DNA of 64,000 bases from Solen grandis (Eukaryota > Mollusca > Bivalvia > Adapedonta > Solenidae), in assembly GCA_021229015.1 (NCBI GenBank), contig CM037789.1, forward strand, positions 39,778,926 to 39,842,925, in the 5' to 3' direction. Positions 32,895-46,491 of this stretch are shown here, in pieces. Made by a program: the position numbers and the translations under genes. Every line of letters starts with the position of its first letter. Positions within the stretch are counted from its first letter, which is position 1. The notes beneath the pieces were generated by a model that saw only the letters and a program-made list of their open reading frames with translations, had not been told where the DNA came from and made no database searches.

Positions 32895-33099
32895 TAAAAC
32901 CCTTTTCCCCTCATAGGGAAAAAAAAAACCAGGGAAAAAATGACCCTCGGAAAGGGTTTTTTTCATTTTTTTATGCTGTTCGCTGCTCCTCAGGGTCTGG
33001 AAATAAAGGCCCTTTATTTTTAAAAATTTTGGAAAAGGTTTAACTATGGTACCTTTTAAAGTGCGCCAAAATGAGTCTGAAATGGGGAAAAGGGGTTAA
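32895..33099 (+). mobile_element. Second copy of the hairpin TIR element, distorted
   Basis: Shares ATGCTGTTCGCTGCTCCTCA with the clean copy (6,582-6,601), followed by GGGTCTGGAAAT against GTGGTCTGGAAAT, and ends CAAAATGAGTCTGAAATGGG then GAAAAGGGGTTAA against the clean terminal sequence. The left end reads AACCCTTTTCCCCTCATAGG against AACCCTTTCCCTCATAGAGG. The hairpin arm is destroyed. Confidence 0.75.
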
Positions 33100-35489
33100 A
33101 ACCGGGAAATTGGTTTAGCTTCTTATTTGGATTCAGAAAATTTTTATGAGTGGGGGTTTAAACGGTAAGGTCACTTTTCCTTTTTGGTGGGGAAAATTTT
33201 AAACAGGGAGGCGGCACAATACCGACTCATGTACATATAGCCCCCCAAAAATTACTAAAATTACTGTTAAAGGGGGTTTTTTAAATTTACAAAGGAAAAT
33301 TTTTTTTCATTGAAAGTGTTTTCATTTTCCCCCCCTAAAAAACAATTTAGTTATAATTGCATTTTTTTTTCGGGTTTTAAATTTAAGGAAAAAATTTTTT
33401 TTGTCTTTTTAAAAGTTGGATTAAACATTTAAGGTTTTTCCGGGCCACCCAATTAATTTTATTTAATCTGATCTGTCAAAAAAAGTTTTTTAAAAACCCC
33501 TTTCTTTTTTTTTTTAAATTTTTCCCCCCAAGAACCCCCCCCCCCCCCCCAAAATTATTTTTTTTTTTTTTAGTTTTTTTTTACCCGCCCTTTTTTTTTC
33601 CCCCCCTTTTTAATTTTTTTAAAAAATTTCCCCCAATTTTTTTTTTTTATAAAAATTTTTTTCCCCCTTTTTAACCCCCAATTTTTTAGATTTTTTGATA
33701 AAATTTCAATGATGGATGGTATCGGGTTTTTTCCTTTTAAAATTTTGGGTCCCCCAAATATTTAAAATTTTGGATTCTTGTTTTAGTTTTCCTGATAAAA
33801 GGGAAACCCAATTAGAAAAGTACCGGAAATTATGATAACTCAGGCCCGTATCTGTCACTTTTTCTAAGGGCCCTGATAAAAAGAGAGGCGAGTAAAGGGT
33901 TTTTTAACTTTCTGAAAAAAGGGCCCACTTCAAAAAAAATAGCTAAAATTTTCCTGACTGATTTTTTCTACAATCTTTTAAGATAAAATCAGTTTTGATT
34001 TGAATGAAATAAAAACCCTTTTAAATTTTAATGCTCCCTCCCTGGTTATAATCATGGGATTGAAAAAAATTTCTAAAAAAAAATTGTTATGTTTCCCCTT
34101 TGGCCCTTTACTAAAAATACCCTTAAAAAAATAGTTTTAATTAAGTCACTATACTTTTTTTCATGTGTTTTTGTTGCTGTTGTTCCCAAAAGACGGGTTT
34201 TCAAGTGATCCCAACTTTAAAAAAAAAAAAAAATTTATTTAAATTTTTTTCAGTTTAGGTCATTGAATTTCCATGAAAAGTTAAATTTAAATAAATTACA
34301 TTTCAAAAAGCTTGCCGGGCCCTGGGTCATTTACATTTTTTCCCAAAATTTCATGTATTTTTTTTTTAAAATTTATTTAAAAAATTTGTTACTTTTTATT
34401 CCCATATTAAAATTTCCCCAATTGAGCAACTGCACCCCAAGGATTCATTTTTTAACAGATACTTAACTTTTTGTTTTTCTGGTGTAAGTGTTATTTTTTT
34501 GGCTAAAAAAATTGGAAAGGAAGATGTTTTTTGGGTTTAAAATTTGCTTGCTTTGGGTATGTCGGGTTTTCTTTTTTTTTTAAAATTTTTGGTTTGGGGA
34601 CTTTTTACTATATCTGATTTTTATAGACACACAGTTTAAATTAAATGTTAAAAGGGTAAAAGCCAAGGAAAATTGTGCCATATAAAATGGTAAAATGATT
34701 TATTCATGTTCATTTTGTTTTTTCCCAAACTATCTTTAAATTAAATGAAAACAAATTAACCAATTATGCCCAATCAAGCCCTTTTTTTACATATCATTTT
34801 TTATTTACAACGTAAAAAATTTTTAATATTGAAAATGTGACAACAAAAAGGAATCTAATATTTTCGACATTTAGTAAATGCTTTAAATCCAGGTAAAAGG
34901 TTTGTGGGGTCCCCATTTAAATTTGTTGTTTGCCTTCATTTTGGGAAACATGAAAAGGGTTTTAATTGTGTCATGCAGGGTTCGGTTGATTTTTGAAAAA
35001 AACCCAAAATGATAACTGCATGACACTTCTTAAAAGGTGGGATAATAATTTCTACTTTTTAAGGGAGATTTTTTATAAATTTCATTTTATGTTTTAAAAC
35101 CCTTCTAGTAGGTATGGAGATATTTTGATTTTGGGAATCTCCTTCATATTTTCCACTTATTTTTTATAGAAAAAAATAGGGAAATTAAAAAAAGGGAAGC
35201 CCTGTTTTTCGGGGGGTTTCTCAAGTCCCCCATGATTTGGGTTTACAATAGCAAAGCCCCTTTACGGGTTTGGATATCCTTACTTCTCTTTAAAACCAAA
35301 ACTTAGTGTAAACGTGACAAACCCTCAATTACAGGGCCCTTCCCAAATTTTTGTTTTGGGTACAGTTTTTTTAAAAACCCCCAAAATTTTTTAACATTGA
35401 ATTTTTTAAGTGGCCTGATGCTCTCTTTTGATTGTTTTTTTTTTATTTAAAAGGGAAACAATGAATATCCATTTACATTTTTAAAAGGG

Positions 35490-36910
35490 TCAGTGATATT
35501 TTTCCCAAACCCTTTTTTTGGGCCAAATTTTAAAAAAGGAAAAGATAAATTTTTTTTTGGGGGATTTAAATTGCCCTTTGAAAATTTTTCATCTAAACTT
35601 TGCCCGGGCCGAAACCTTCAAAAAAAAAAAAAGGAAATTAAGATGAAACTTTCCATAGTGGAAAGATCTTTTTTAAGGGGAGGGCAGTGCCCAAAACCAA
35701 AAACTTTTCTTTTGCGAAATTTTTTGGGAGTTTTTTCCCTTTTTGAAAATTTTTTCATATTTAAATTTTTTTTCCGGGCCGTAATTCAAAAAGATAAAAG
35801 ATTTTTAAAAAAACCTTTGATTTGTAGATAGATTTATTGGGGGGGGGTGCATGCCAAAGAACCAAAACCTCTCTGTCACGAATTTTTGGGTTATTGCCCT
35901 TTGTAAATTTTCAAAATTAATTTTTGCCCGGGCCCCCTAACTCAAAAAGTATAAAAAATCAAGGAAATTTTTCATTTTGGGTAGTTTCAAAATTGGGGGT
36001 GCAGTGCCCCAAAAACCCAAAAAACCCCTCTGTGGAAAATTTTGGAAAGTTATTGCCCTTTGAAAATTTTTCTACTAATTTTTTTGGGTTTTGTTTAAAA
36101 AAATGTTTTAAAAGCTTTTAAAAAGATGAAAACCCTTTTAAAAAATTTGGAAACAAAAATTTCTTTAATTTTGGGGGGTTTTAAAAAATTTGGCCCAAGA
36201 AAACCATAAAGGAAAACTCGGGGGGTTTGGCCTTTTAATTTTTTTGGATTTAAAACCCCCCTTTGTAAATTTTCATATTTAATTTTTTTGGGTCGGGCAA
36301 ATAAATTTCCAAAAAGTTTAAAATGGAAAAAATTAAAAAAGGGGAATTTGGAAAAATTTTCTTTTTTGTGGGAAAAAAAAATAGATCTAAAATTTTAAAA
36401 TTGGGGCCGGGGGGCAGTGCCCAAAAAATAACTCTCGGGTTCGTGTAATTTAGGATTTATTGCCCTTTGTAAATTTTCATACTTAATTTTTTTTTTGGGG
36501 CTTTTAAAAAAAAGATAAAAAGCTTTCAAGATAAAAATTCTTTATGTGGACAAAATTTTAAAATTTTGGGGATTGCATTGCCCAAGAACTTTTTGGGTCT
36601 CTGTTGCAAAATTTTGGAGTTTTTGCCCCTTGTAAATTTTCATATTAATTTTTTTGGGGCAAAAATCAAAAATTATAAAGGTATTAAGAAAAAACGCAAA
36701 TATGGATGTGTTTTTGAGGGGAGTGCGTCCCCAAAGAACCATAACTTTCTTTTTTGCAAAATTTTTGGAGCTTTTCCCCCTTTGTTAATTTTATATTTAA
36801 ATTTTTGCCCGGGCCATAATAAAAAAGGATAAAAATTTAAAATTATGAAATTTCTTATGCGGTTGGGAACCCCCATTGAAGAAAGTGCAGTGCCAAAGAA
36901 CGAAACCTCC
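35490..36910 (+). repeat. ~155-bp tandem repeat array inside damaged zone
   Basis: A blurred unit recurs: CAGTGCCCAAAACC / GTGCATGCCAAAGAACC / CAGTGCCCCAAAAACCC, then TTTTGGGAGTT or TTTTGGGTTATTGCCC, CTTTGTAAATTTTCATA, and GCCCGGGCC with TAACTCAAAAAGTATAAA. Anchors near 35,684, 35,851, 36,002, 36,416, 36,577, 36,723 and 36,888 are mostly 146-167 bp apart. Base counts per run are unreliable, so true unit length is uncertain. Confidence 0.7.
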
Positions 36911-37229
36911 ATTTTGCGTCCTTTTAAAAAAAATTTCCTTTTGCCCAAAAGGGGCATGGGGGGGGTTTTTTCGCCATGAAAATGGCGGTTTCTTTTTTTA
37001 AAATGGGTTTTGGGGGAAAGGCGGGGTTGGGATGCTTTTTAAATTCCCCCCTCCCCAAAACTTATTTTTGGGGGGGAAAGGGGGTTTTTTGGAGTCACGG
37101 GGTGGTTCGGTGGGTAGCTTTTTTTATGCCCCCTTTTTGGAAAAAAGGGCAGCATATAGTTTTCCCATGTCTGTACAACCGCCCGAAAGTACAAAAAAAA
37201 ATTTTTTCCCACCTTTAACTGGAAAAACT

Positions 37230-38250
37230 GCAGGACATTGGCCATGCCAAAGTAGATGAACCCTATTGTTTTGAGGCACTGGCCCAAGGGTGTTTGTGAA
37301 CATTAATGTGAAATCCTTGCCCAATCAAAACTGGAAAACCACAAGGCCTTGTTTGTAAACCAGGGAAAGGGGACATTGGCCATGCCCCAAAAAGATAAAC
37401 CCCAATTGATTTTGGGGTTTAAAACGGGGAAAAAAAAGGTAAAGGGGTAAATTTTTCATTACGTAAAATTTCCTTGCCCGGATCAAAAAAACTCAAAAAC
37501 TGGGGGAAAAAGGGGTTTGTAAAACCCTTTGGAAGGGGCCCTTTGGCCATGACCAGCAGATGAATCCTATTGTTTTTGAGGTCATGGGTTTAAAGGTCGG
37601 GTCACTGTGTAAAAAAAGTGTAAAAAATCCTTGCCCGATTATAAACTGGAGAACGGGGGCCGGTTTTTTTAAAAACCGGGTTGGGACTTTGGGGCTTGAC
37701 CACCCGATGAACCCCTATTGATTTTTAGGCACAAAGGTCAAAGGTAAATTCACGTGAAACATTAGTATATTATTTTTTCCCCAAAACAAAAACTGGAGAA
37801 CCAGAGGGCCCTTGGGTTTTTGTAAAACCCGGGTTTGGGACTTTGGCCCCATGACTAGCAGATTAACCCTTTTTGATATTGAGGTCTTTAGGAAAAAGGG
37901 TTCAAGGTAAACTGTAAACATTTGGGGAAAAAACCCTTGTCCGATCAAAAAACTTGAAAACGCGGGGCCTTTTTTGTGAAACCTTTTAGGGACTTTGGGC
38001 AAATGACCCAGCAGATAAGTTTTGGGGATTTTGAGGTCACTGGGGTCAAAGGTCACGGAATACTTTAAGTATGAATCCTTGCCCAAATTTTTTAACGGAG
38101 AACGCAGGGCCGGGGGTTTGTGAACCCCGGGTTTGGGACTTTTAAATAAACCAGCAGATGGCCCCCTATTAAATTTTTGGTCTTTGGACTTTGGAAACCC
38201 TTTTTTAGTAAAAACCTTGTAGACTGGTCAAAAGGTTTTTTGCCCATGCT
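37230..38250 (+). repeat. ~150-bp tandem repeat array inside damaged zone
   Basis: Anchors TGAACCCTATTG (37,256), TAAACCCCAATTG, TGAATCCTATTG (37,561), TGAACCCCTATTG (37,707), TTAACCCTTTTT and further variants recur every 140-165 bp, with TTTGAGGTCA, AAAGGTCACG, CCTTGCCCGATCA, ACTGGAGAAC and GGGACTTTGGCC between them. About seven units. Similar GGTCAAAGGTCA repeats are common in bivalve genomes (general knowledge). Confidence 0.75.
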
Positions 38251-41200
38251 ATCTTTCCCCCAAAAAAAGGGGGTTGGGGGGGAAATCTGTGTCCTATGGA
38301 CACATTTCTATTTTATCCTTGCTTTTTCTCATTAATACTGGTTTGGGTTTTTTAATCAAAATCTATGGGAAAATTTTCCCACTAGCATGCACAAATTTGC
38401 ATTTTGTACATTTTGTAATGGTTGAATGTTTTTTTTTGAAATTTTAAATGTTTTTTGGTTTTAATTTTGGAATTTTCTTTTGGGGGGCTTTTTTTCTTTT
38501 TTTTTCCCACGCTATTGTATAACTTAATTGGAATTGGAAAAATTTTTTTTCCAATCAAATTTTCCTTTAGGGAGTTTCCCCATTTTTTTAGGGAAAAAAA
38601 ACCAGGTTTTTGAAAAATTTTTGGTTCCCAATTTTTGTTTTTGGGTTTGAATTTGATTTTTTTTAATTTTTTTGGAAATTTTTCTTGAACTTTTTGTTTT
38701 TGTTCCGGGGGCCGCCTTTAATTTCCTTTAAATTTTTTAAATTTCCCGGGAAAATTAAAAATTAAATTTTTCCAAATTTTTTTCCCCCCATTTTTTTTTT
38801 TGAAAATTGTTTTTAAAATTTGGGGTAGGGGCCCAAAGGATTTTTTTTGAAAAAATTAATTTTTGTTTTTTGGTTTTAACGGGGTGAGAAAAACATTTTC
38901 CTTGGTGTTATGGGTTTCCAAAATTGGGGGATGATTTTCTGGAGGGCCTTTTTTTTTTTTGTCCTTTTGCTTTTTTTTTTTTCGGGGTTGCAACTTTTTT
39001 TGATGGATTTTCAATTTTGAAAACCTTTTTTTAAAGGAAAGGGTTTTTCACTTTGGCCCAAAAGGCAAAAAAGAGGGGTTTTGGGGGTTATTGTACCCTT
39101 TCATTTTTTTGATTTTTTGAAAAAAAATTTGTTTTTTTCTGCTTTTTGGGGAAACCTTTGAATTCTTTGTTTTTGGGGGCCCGCAAAAAAAAAATTTTTC
39201 CCTCAATTTTTTTTAAAACCCTAAAAGGAAGGGAATTTAAAAATTTAAAAAAAACCCGGGGTTGGTTTTTAACCCTTATTTTTTTCCTGAAAAACTTATT
39301 TTTTTTAAGCACCGGGGAATTTTTAAAAATTATATTTTTGGAAAAAAAAAAAAAAAAATGTTAAAAAATTTTTTTTTTTTCTTCAAAGTAATTTTTTTTT
39401 CATTTGGTAATTTAAAGGGTCCCCCTTTGGAAGCCAATAAACTTTTTTCTTTTTTTGCAAAAAAGGGGTTACCTTTGGTACCCCGAAGTGAAACAAATTG
39501 TTTTATTTGGCAAAAAGGTTAAGGGGTTTTGTTTTTTTTTTTTTTTTTCCCCCCAAAGGGGTTTTGTTAATTCCCTTTTGTTATTGTAAAAAAGTTTTTT
39601 CTTTTAAACTTTACAAAATTCTTGGTTAAAAAAATTTTTTTGGAAAGAAACCCCAATTTTAAAAAAAGGCAGTATGGGGGATTTTTTATTTTCCCCTTTT
39701 TAAAGGTTTGTCAAAGTTTTTTTCCTTTTTTTTTTTAAAAACGGGAAACTTTTTTTAAAATTAAAAGGGGCCCCTTTGGGGAAAAAATTAAAAAAAATGC
39801 TTTTTAAAAATAAAAAACCCGCGTTTATTTGGAAAAAAAACCCAAGTTTTTGGAGGGGGGGGAAACGGAAAAAATAGCATTGGGAAAAAAAAAACTTGTT
39901 CCCCCCTTTTGGGGACGGGGGAAAGGGGATAATAAAAAAAAACGGGGGACAATGCAAAAAGGTTTGCCGTTTGGTTTTTTTAAAAAATAAAACCGAAAAA
40001 AAAACGAAAAAGGTTTTACCCCGGTGGTTAAAAAAAATAAATAGTTCTTTCGAGTTTAAAATTTGATCGGGGTTTTAATTTTTTTTTTCTTAAAAAAACT
40101 GTAAATTTTTGAAAAACCCCCCGGTTTTTAATTTCAGTTTTTTCCCCGTTTTTTTTTCATTTTTTTTTCCAAAAATCCCCCCCCCATTATAAATAAATTG
40201 CCTTTTTCTGGGGCCGGTTTGTTCAACCCCATGAAAAAAATTTGGGGGTGTTTTACGGTTTTTTCCCTTCAAAATTGGGCCTTTCCTTTTTTTGCGCCAA
40301 AGGGGGTGAAGGGGCCCCTTTGAAAAAAAAAGGGGAAATTTTTAAAGTAAAAAGGGCTTGTTTCATAGGGAACCCCCCCCATTTTTTTTTGAAAAAATTT
40401 GCCCCCCCAATTTTTTTGAAAAATTTGTTTTTGAATTAATTCGTTTGACTTTTTTTCCCAATTTTTTTTTTTTTGACACTTTGGGGAATTTTTTTTTTTG
40501 AAGTCCCCCCTTAAAACCAAAATTTTAGGAGCGACCCTTTTTCCTAAAATTTTGTTTTTTTTTTTGGAGGTTTTAAAAATTGGGGATTTTTTATTTTTGC
40601 CCTTTTTTTGGGGTAATTTTTTTTGAAAAAAACCTTTCATTTTAATTTTGTTTATCAAATTTTTTTGTTAATATTTTGTAATTTTTTAAATTGGGGTTTT
40701 TAAAATTTTCAAATTTTCGTTTCCATTTTTTTTTTAAAAGTTTTGGTTTTTTTTTTTTCCAAATTTTTACACTTTTAATTTTTGGTTTTTGGGTTTTTTT
40801 AAATTTTTGTTTTTTTAAGAAAACTTTTTTTTGAAATTTTTAAACCAAGTTTAAAATTAAAAATAAAACCCAGAATATTTTTGGAATTTTAAAAGGGTTT
40901 GGTAGAATTTTTTTTTTTGCCCCTTGAAAAATTTTCCCGGGGGGGAAAATATTTTTTAAAAAGGGGAAAATTTCAAAAAATGTTTTTTTTTTCAAAGCAA
41001 AAAATTTAAAATGGCTTTGTTTTTTCCCCGGGGGCCTTATTAAACCCGGAAAAAAAAAAAAAAAAAAAGGCTGACAAGGGAGTTTTTTGGCCCTTTAATT
41101 TTAAATTTAAATTTAAAAAATAATTTAAAAACAAGCAACCCTTTAAAAAATTTTAAAAATGGGGGTGGTTTAAAAAAACCCCTTTTTATTTTAAAAAGTT

Positions 41201-44200
41201 TCAATTTTAAAATAAAGGTTTTAAAAATCATTAAAAAAATTTTTGTTTTGGGGGAAATTCCAAAAATTTGGGAGTTCTTTTTAAAAAGGGAAATTTTTTT
41301 TAAAAAAAATTTTTAAAGTTTAAGTTTTTAATTTTTTCAAAATTTTTAAGAGGAAAAACAAATCTAATTTTAAAATTTTTTTAAATTTAAGGAAAAAATT
41401 TTTTTTTATAAGGGTTTATTTTCCCCCAAATACTAAAGAAAAATTTTTAATTGGAAAATTTATTAAAAATTTAAATTTAAATGAAAGTTTTCAAGTTAAA
41501 AAGGAAGTTTCGGGTTTTTTACCTTTACACCCAAATTTTAATTTTGGAAAAATAAAACGAAAATGAAAAGAAAACCCTTTTGGGGAAAAAATTTTAAAAA
41601 ATTTTTTAAAATTATTCGAAAAGTTTTTTGATTTTTAAAATTGGGAATTTAATTGGCCTCTTTTTTTGGGCCCCAAAAACCTGGTTTTAAATGAAAAAGG
41701 GTTTTAAAACTTAAACAAGCATTTTACAAAGGTTTAAAATGGGAAAAAGAAAACCAAAGAAAATTAAATTTTCACCCTTTTATAGTTTTTTTCCCCTTTT
41801 AAAAAAAGACCCTTTTAGGTTTTAATTTTTAAAACCTTTTAAAATAAGTAAATTTAAAAAACCAAAAAATTTAATACAAAATTTTTTAAAAATTTTAAAA
41901 ATTAAATTTTAAAAAAAATTTAAATTCTTTTTAAAATTTTTTCCAAAAATTAAAAACTTCTTTTTTTTTAAAAAAGTTTAAGAAAAAATTTTAAATTTTT
42001 TTTTAACCCCTTTTTTTTTAGATTTTTTCCAAAACCCTTAATTTTAAAACAAATAAATAAAATTTAAAAAATTTACAATATTTTTAAAGGGTTAATTTTT
42101 TCTACCAAAACTTGATTTAATTTTGGGGGGTGTTTTTGAATTTTTGTTAGGAAAATTTTAAAAATTTTTAAAATTTAAAACCTTTTAAAAAATTTTGGAA
42201 AAAAAGGGGTTTTCTTTAAAATGTTTGTTTTAAGTTCCTTTTTTTAAAATTGGTTTTTGTTTTAAGAAAATTGTCAAAACCCAAAAAAAACCCCCTTTAA
42301 AATTTAACCCCTAAACCCTTTATTTCAAATTTTGATTTTTTCCTTTTAAAAATTTTCGGAAAATTTTTCCAAATTAATTATTTAACAATCAAAAAATAAA
42401 AGGGAAAAGTCCCCAAAACCCCTAACGTGCCCTTATTTAAATAAAATTTTAAAAAAAAAAGGGCCCCAAACGGTCCCCCTAAGATTTGTTTGGAAAAAAA
42501 AAGGTTTTAACATTTATTTTTAAAATTTAAAATAGATTAAAAACAGTCCTTTTAAATTTTCCCTCCCCCGTTCTTAAAAAAACCCCATTGAAAAAACCAA
42601 GTTTTGTTCACCTTGGGTTTTTTTCCTCCCTTTTTGCAAAAAGGGTTTTTTAAAAATGTTTTTTTTGAAAACTTCAAAAACCCCCGAAAAAATTTGGGGG
42701 AAATTTTTAAATTTTTGACCCCTCGGTTTTTTCCGCCCCAAAACTGGCAAAAATGGTTATAAAAATTTAAAAACCCCAATTTTTCCCCCTGGGAATTAAT
42801 AAAAAATTCCATTTTTTTAAAAATTGGAAACCCTTTTGAATTTTCCCCCTTAAAAGTAATTTATTTTAAAAAAAACCGGAAAAAATATTTTTTTCCAACA
42901 GGATTTTTGGGCTACCAAAAAATTCCGATTTTGATTTCCCCTTCCAAAATTTTTAAAAATTTTTTCAATTCCTATTGCGAAAAACCCCGGGGCCAAAAAA
43001 ACCCATTTTAGTTTTAAATTTTTAAAGAAAAAGGCCCTTTGTAAATAATTTAAAAAAATTTTTGCCACCAAATTTTTTTTTAAATAAAACCCATTTTAAA
43101 TTTCCCAAAATAAAACCCCCTAATTTCTTGTGATTTTTTAATGGCATTTTTAAAATTTTTTTAAAACCCCCTTTTTTTAGGTTACCCCCCCCCCCCCTTT
43201 AAAAACCAAAAAATTTCTTAAATATTTTATTTTTTTAAAAAAATTTAGGGTTTCCCTTTTTTAAATTTTTTGGTAATTATTTTCGTTTTAAATAAAATAC
43301 CCAAAAAAAGTGGAAATTAAAAATCTGGAGCCCAAAACGATAATTTTTCATATTTTTTTTGGAAATAGGAAAAAATTTTTAAAGAGTTCTTTTGGGGTTT
43401 GTTTTTTTAATTTAAATGACCAAAAACCCTTTTGGGTTTTTTCTAAGTTTGGGTTCTTTTTTTTTTTTCTTTTTTTTTTGGGTTTTTGGCCCCCTTCCAC
43501 GGGCAAAAAACCTTTTTAATTTTGTTCTTTAAAATTTTTGTTTTTTTTCTTTTGCATTTTTGGCCGGGCCCAAGTTTGGTTCTTTTTTTAGGCTATTTTA
43601 AGACCTAAAAAATGGTATCAGCCTTTCAAAAATTTAATTTTTTTTTGACGTTTCCCAAGGGGGCCCGCTTTGTTTGAAAACCCCAAACCATTTTTTTAAA
43701 ACCCAAAAAATTTTAAAAAAAAATGAATTAAATTCCCGAACATTTTTGCACTAAATTTTGTGACAGCCTATAATAAACCCAAAAATTTTATTGTTAGAAT
43801 TTGTACGGAAAAAATTTTAGTAAAAAGGTTTTAAAAGAACCCTTGGAAAAAAATTTTAAAAAAGGGGGTTTCCCTCCCAAAAAAGCCCCATTTTTTAGAG
43901 GAGGGGGGAAAATTTAATTAAAAATTTTTTTTATTTTTAATTTAAAAGGACATAATTGCAAAGAAAATTGGGGTCAATTCAGAAAATATTTAAATTTGGC
44001 TTAACCCCCCGGTTTAAAATTCCCCCAAAAAAATTCCATTATTTCAAAAAAATTTTTTTTTCCCCCTTTTTAAAAAATTTTTTATTTTTTTTAAAAATTT
44101 TGAAAAAGGGTTTTTCCAAATTTTTTTATATGCCCCAATACAAAAATTTCAATTTGAAAAAAATTGCCAAATTTAAAGGCCATTGTTGGAAATTGGTTTT

Positions 44201-46349
44201 TTTTTGCCCCAAAACCCCAAAAGTATAAAATTTTTTTTAATTAAAAATATTCCAAAATTTTAAAGTTTTAAGGCCTTTCAAAAATTTTTTAAAAAATTTT
44301 GCAGATCCCCCTTGTTTTATCCTTTTAAACACCTTAAAATTTTTTTTGGTTAACAAATGAAATATTTTTTAATTTTTAAAATTTGAAAAACTTGGGGAAA
44401 AGGGAAAAGAGGAAAGTTTAACCTTTTCAAAACAAAACCCCGGTTTTTAAAAATTCTTGTCAAAATAGGATTTTAAAGCACCCAAAGTTTCCTTCCCCGT
44501 TTTCCTTTCTTTTTCTTTTTAATTGGGGAAAAAACCGGTTTCGGAAATTCTTTGGTACAATTTTTAAAAAAAAAATTTAGGACGGGCCCCTTGGGTAGAG
44601 TTGAATATACACAGAGAGACCTTTATACAAGGGAAATTCGTTTGCCACCAAACTGTTAAAACTGTTACAATCAAACATTAAATTACGTTGTTTGTTTTTT
44701 TTTGATTGCTGAAACACAGGCAACAAAAGTCCCGACGAAATAAAATTTAATTTTTTTTTAAAATTTTCCCCCTTTTCAAAGATAAAATTTCAGGGAAAAA
44801 CTCGTAAGGAAAAAGGCCCTACTATATAGAAAATCCCCAAAATCGTTTTTTCCTTGTGGAAAATATGGTGAAAATCAATAAAATTCCGAGCCCGAGACTT
44901 TAATGCGAAAAACCAAAAGCAAAGTGTCAAACCTGGTGTATTTGGGGTTAATCCTTTCAGCTTTAAAAACAATAATATGGCGTAGTTTTGCCTCACTGCG
45001 AAATTACACCGTAGACGATTTGGGCATGACCAAACATTTTGGTCACATTTTTTCCGCCCCCGGGAAACCAACCATTTTTTTTAAAGTTGAATACCCTTAT
45101 ATACTGAGCCCCAAATTTAAATATATATCTATACAATATAATTAAAAAAAATTTAATATTTTGGGCTATGGAAATCAAAGCGCTTAAGGCACTAAATTTG
45201 GGGTTTTGGGCTCCTCGGTGAAAGAGGGTTTTTTACGAGCTGCAAACCCAAAACTTAATATTCCCAGATCCCAAAACTTGAGTAAAATAATGAAAGGTGT
45301 TGCTTTAAAATTTTGTTTCCCTTTTTGATTTAGATAAAACAATGATTTTAAAATTTGTAATAAAAAGGGGCATTAAAGAGGGGACGATGTGCAAAATTTT
45401 TTTAAAAGTTTTTTAAAAAAAATTTTTAAAGTCCCCGGTTAAACCGGCGAATAAAAGAAATTATGTTAAAGATTAGGTTTTTGGAAGGAGAAGCCCCCCC
45501 CCAGTGAAATGTAAAAATAAAAAAATAATGGAAAAGGGGGCACAAAATGGCTTTTTTCCCTAACAAAAAATTTCCCTAATGAAACTACAAAATTTTAAAA
45601 TGAAAACCATTTTGCTTTTTATTTCCCTAACAAGCAAAAAAAACTTCTTGATAAAAAATTTAATCCTTGGGAAAAGCCATTTTTTAAATACTGCTAAATT
45701 CATTTCTGTTTTAAAACTATGCTGTATTATTTGATTTCATTAAAAAAAAGGTATGCCTAAAATTTTAAGTTTTAAATTATTATCTTTTTAAAAATTTTCT
45801 GGGAAAAAGAAAGACTTTTTTAACTAAAGAAAAAAAACCCATCATAAATAGAAAAAAGTGCCCGTAACTAGTTGCACTGCCCAAACGAATAAAAACACAA
45901 AAAAGAATGCGGGGGAATCTGAGGTTTTTTAAAACAAAATTTTTCAAAGTAATTTAGACCATACCCACGGAACTCTTTTTTTTCGTAAAAAAAAATTGGG
46001 CTTTTTTTTTTAGGGGTTTAAGGGGGTAAAACCCAATTTTTCCTGGCGGCTTTTTTAGTTTAAGTGGATACAAAAAATTTTATAAAATGTTCTATTTTTT
46101 AAATTTCCTTTTCCAAAACGTACTCTTTTTTATTAAATAATAAATTCGAAATAAGAAAGTTTTTTAAAAAGGAATTAAAAAAAACCCCCGACTTTTTTTT
46201 ATGTTTTCCCCGCTTCTAAAAAAGGGCAAAGGGTTGCAGATCGGGGGCGAAAGGCTAAATCCTTAAATTTTTTAAATTTTCCCCAAAATTTAAAATTTTC
46301 CTTTTTTTAAATTTAATTTCCTTTTCCTTTTGGTTTGGGGCCCTTTTTT

Positions 46350-46454
46350 TTTTTATAAAAAAAATTTAAAAAATTTTTTTTAAAGCGGGTTTTTTTTTTG
46401 TTTTTGGTTTTTTTTTAAAAAAAAAAAAATTTGGGGGATTTTAAAAAAAAAAAA

Positions 46455-46491
<37 letters not shown>

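Larger units (their letters stand above)
32860..46350. other. Homopolymer-inflated consensus, moderate to severe
   Basis: From about 32.86 kb runs of 3-8 identical bases become the rule (for example TTTTCCCC, GGGAAAAAAAAAACC), while words known from clean copies elsewhere are stretched. Damage rises to the right, with partial relief near 37.2-38.2 and 44.6-45.5 kb. Some repeats remain legible (35.5-36.9 and 37.2-38.2 kb). Reading frames here are built of Phe/Lys/Gly/Pro runs and must not be annotated. I infer unpolished or failed long-read consensus; biology cannot be read reliably. Confidence 0.9.
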
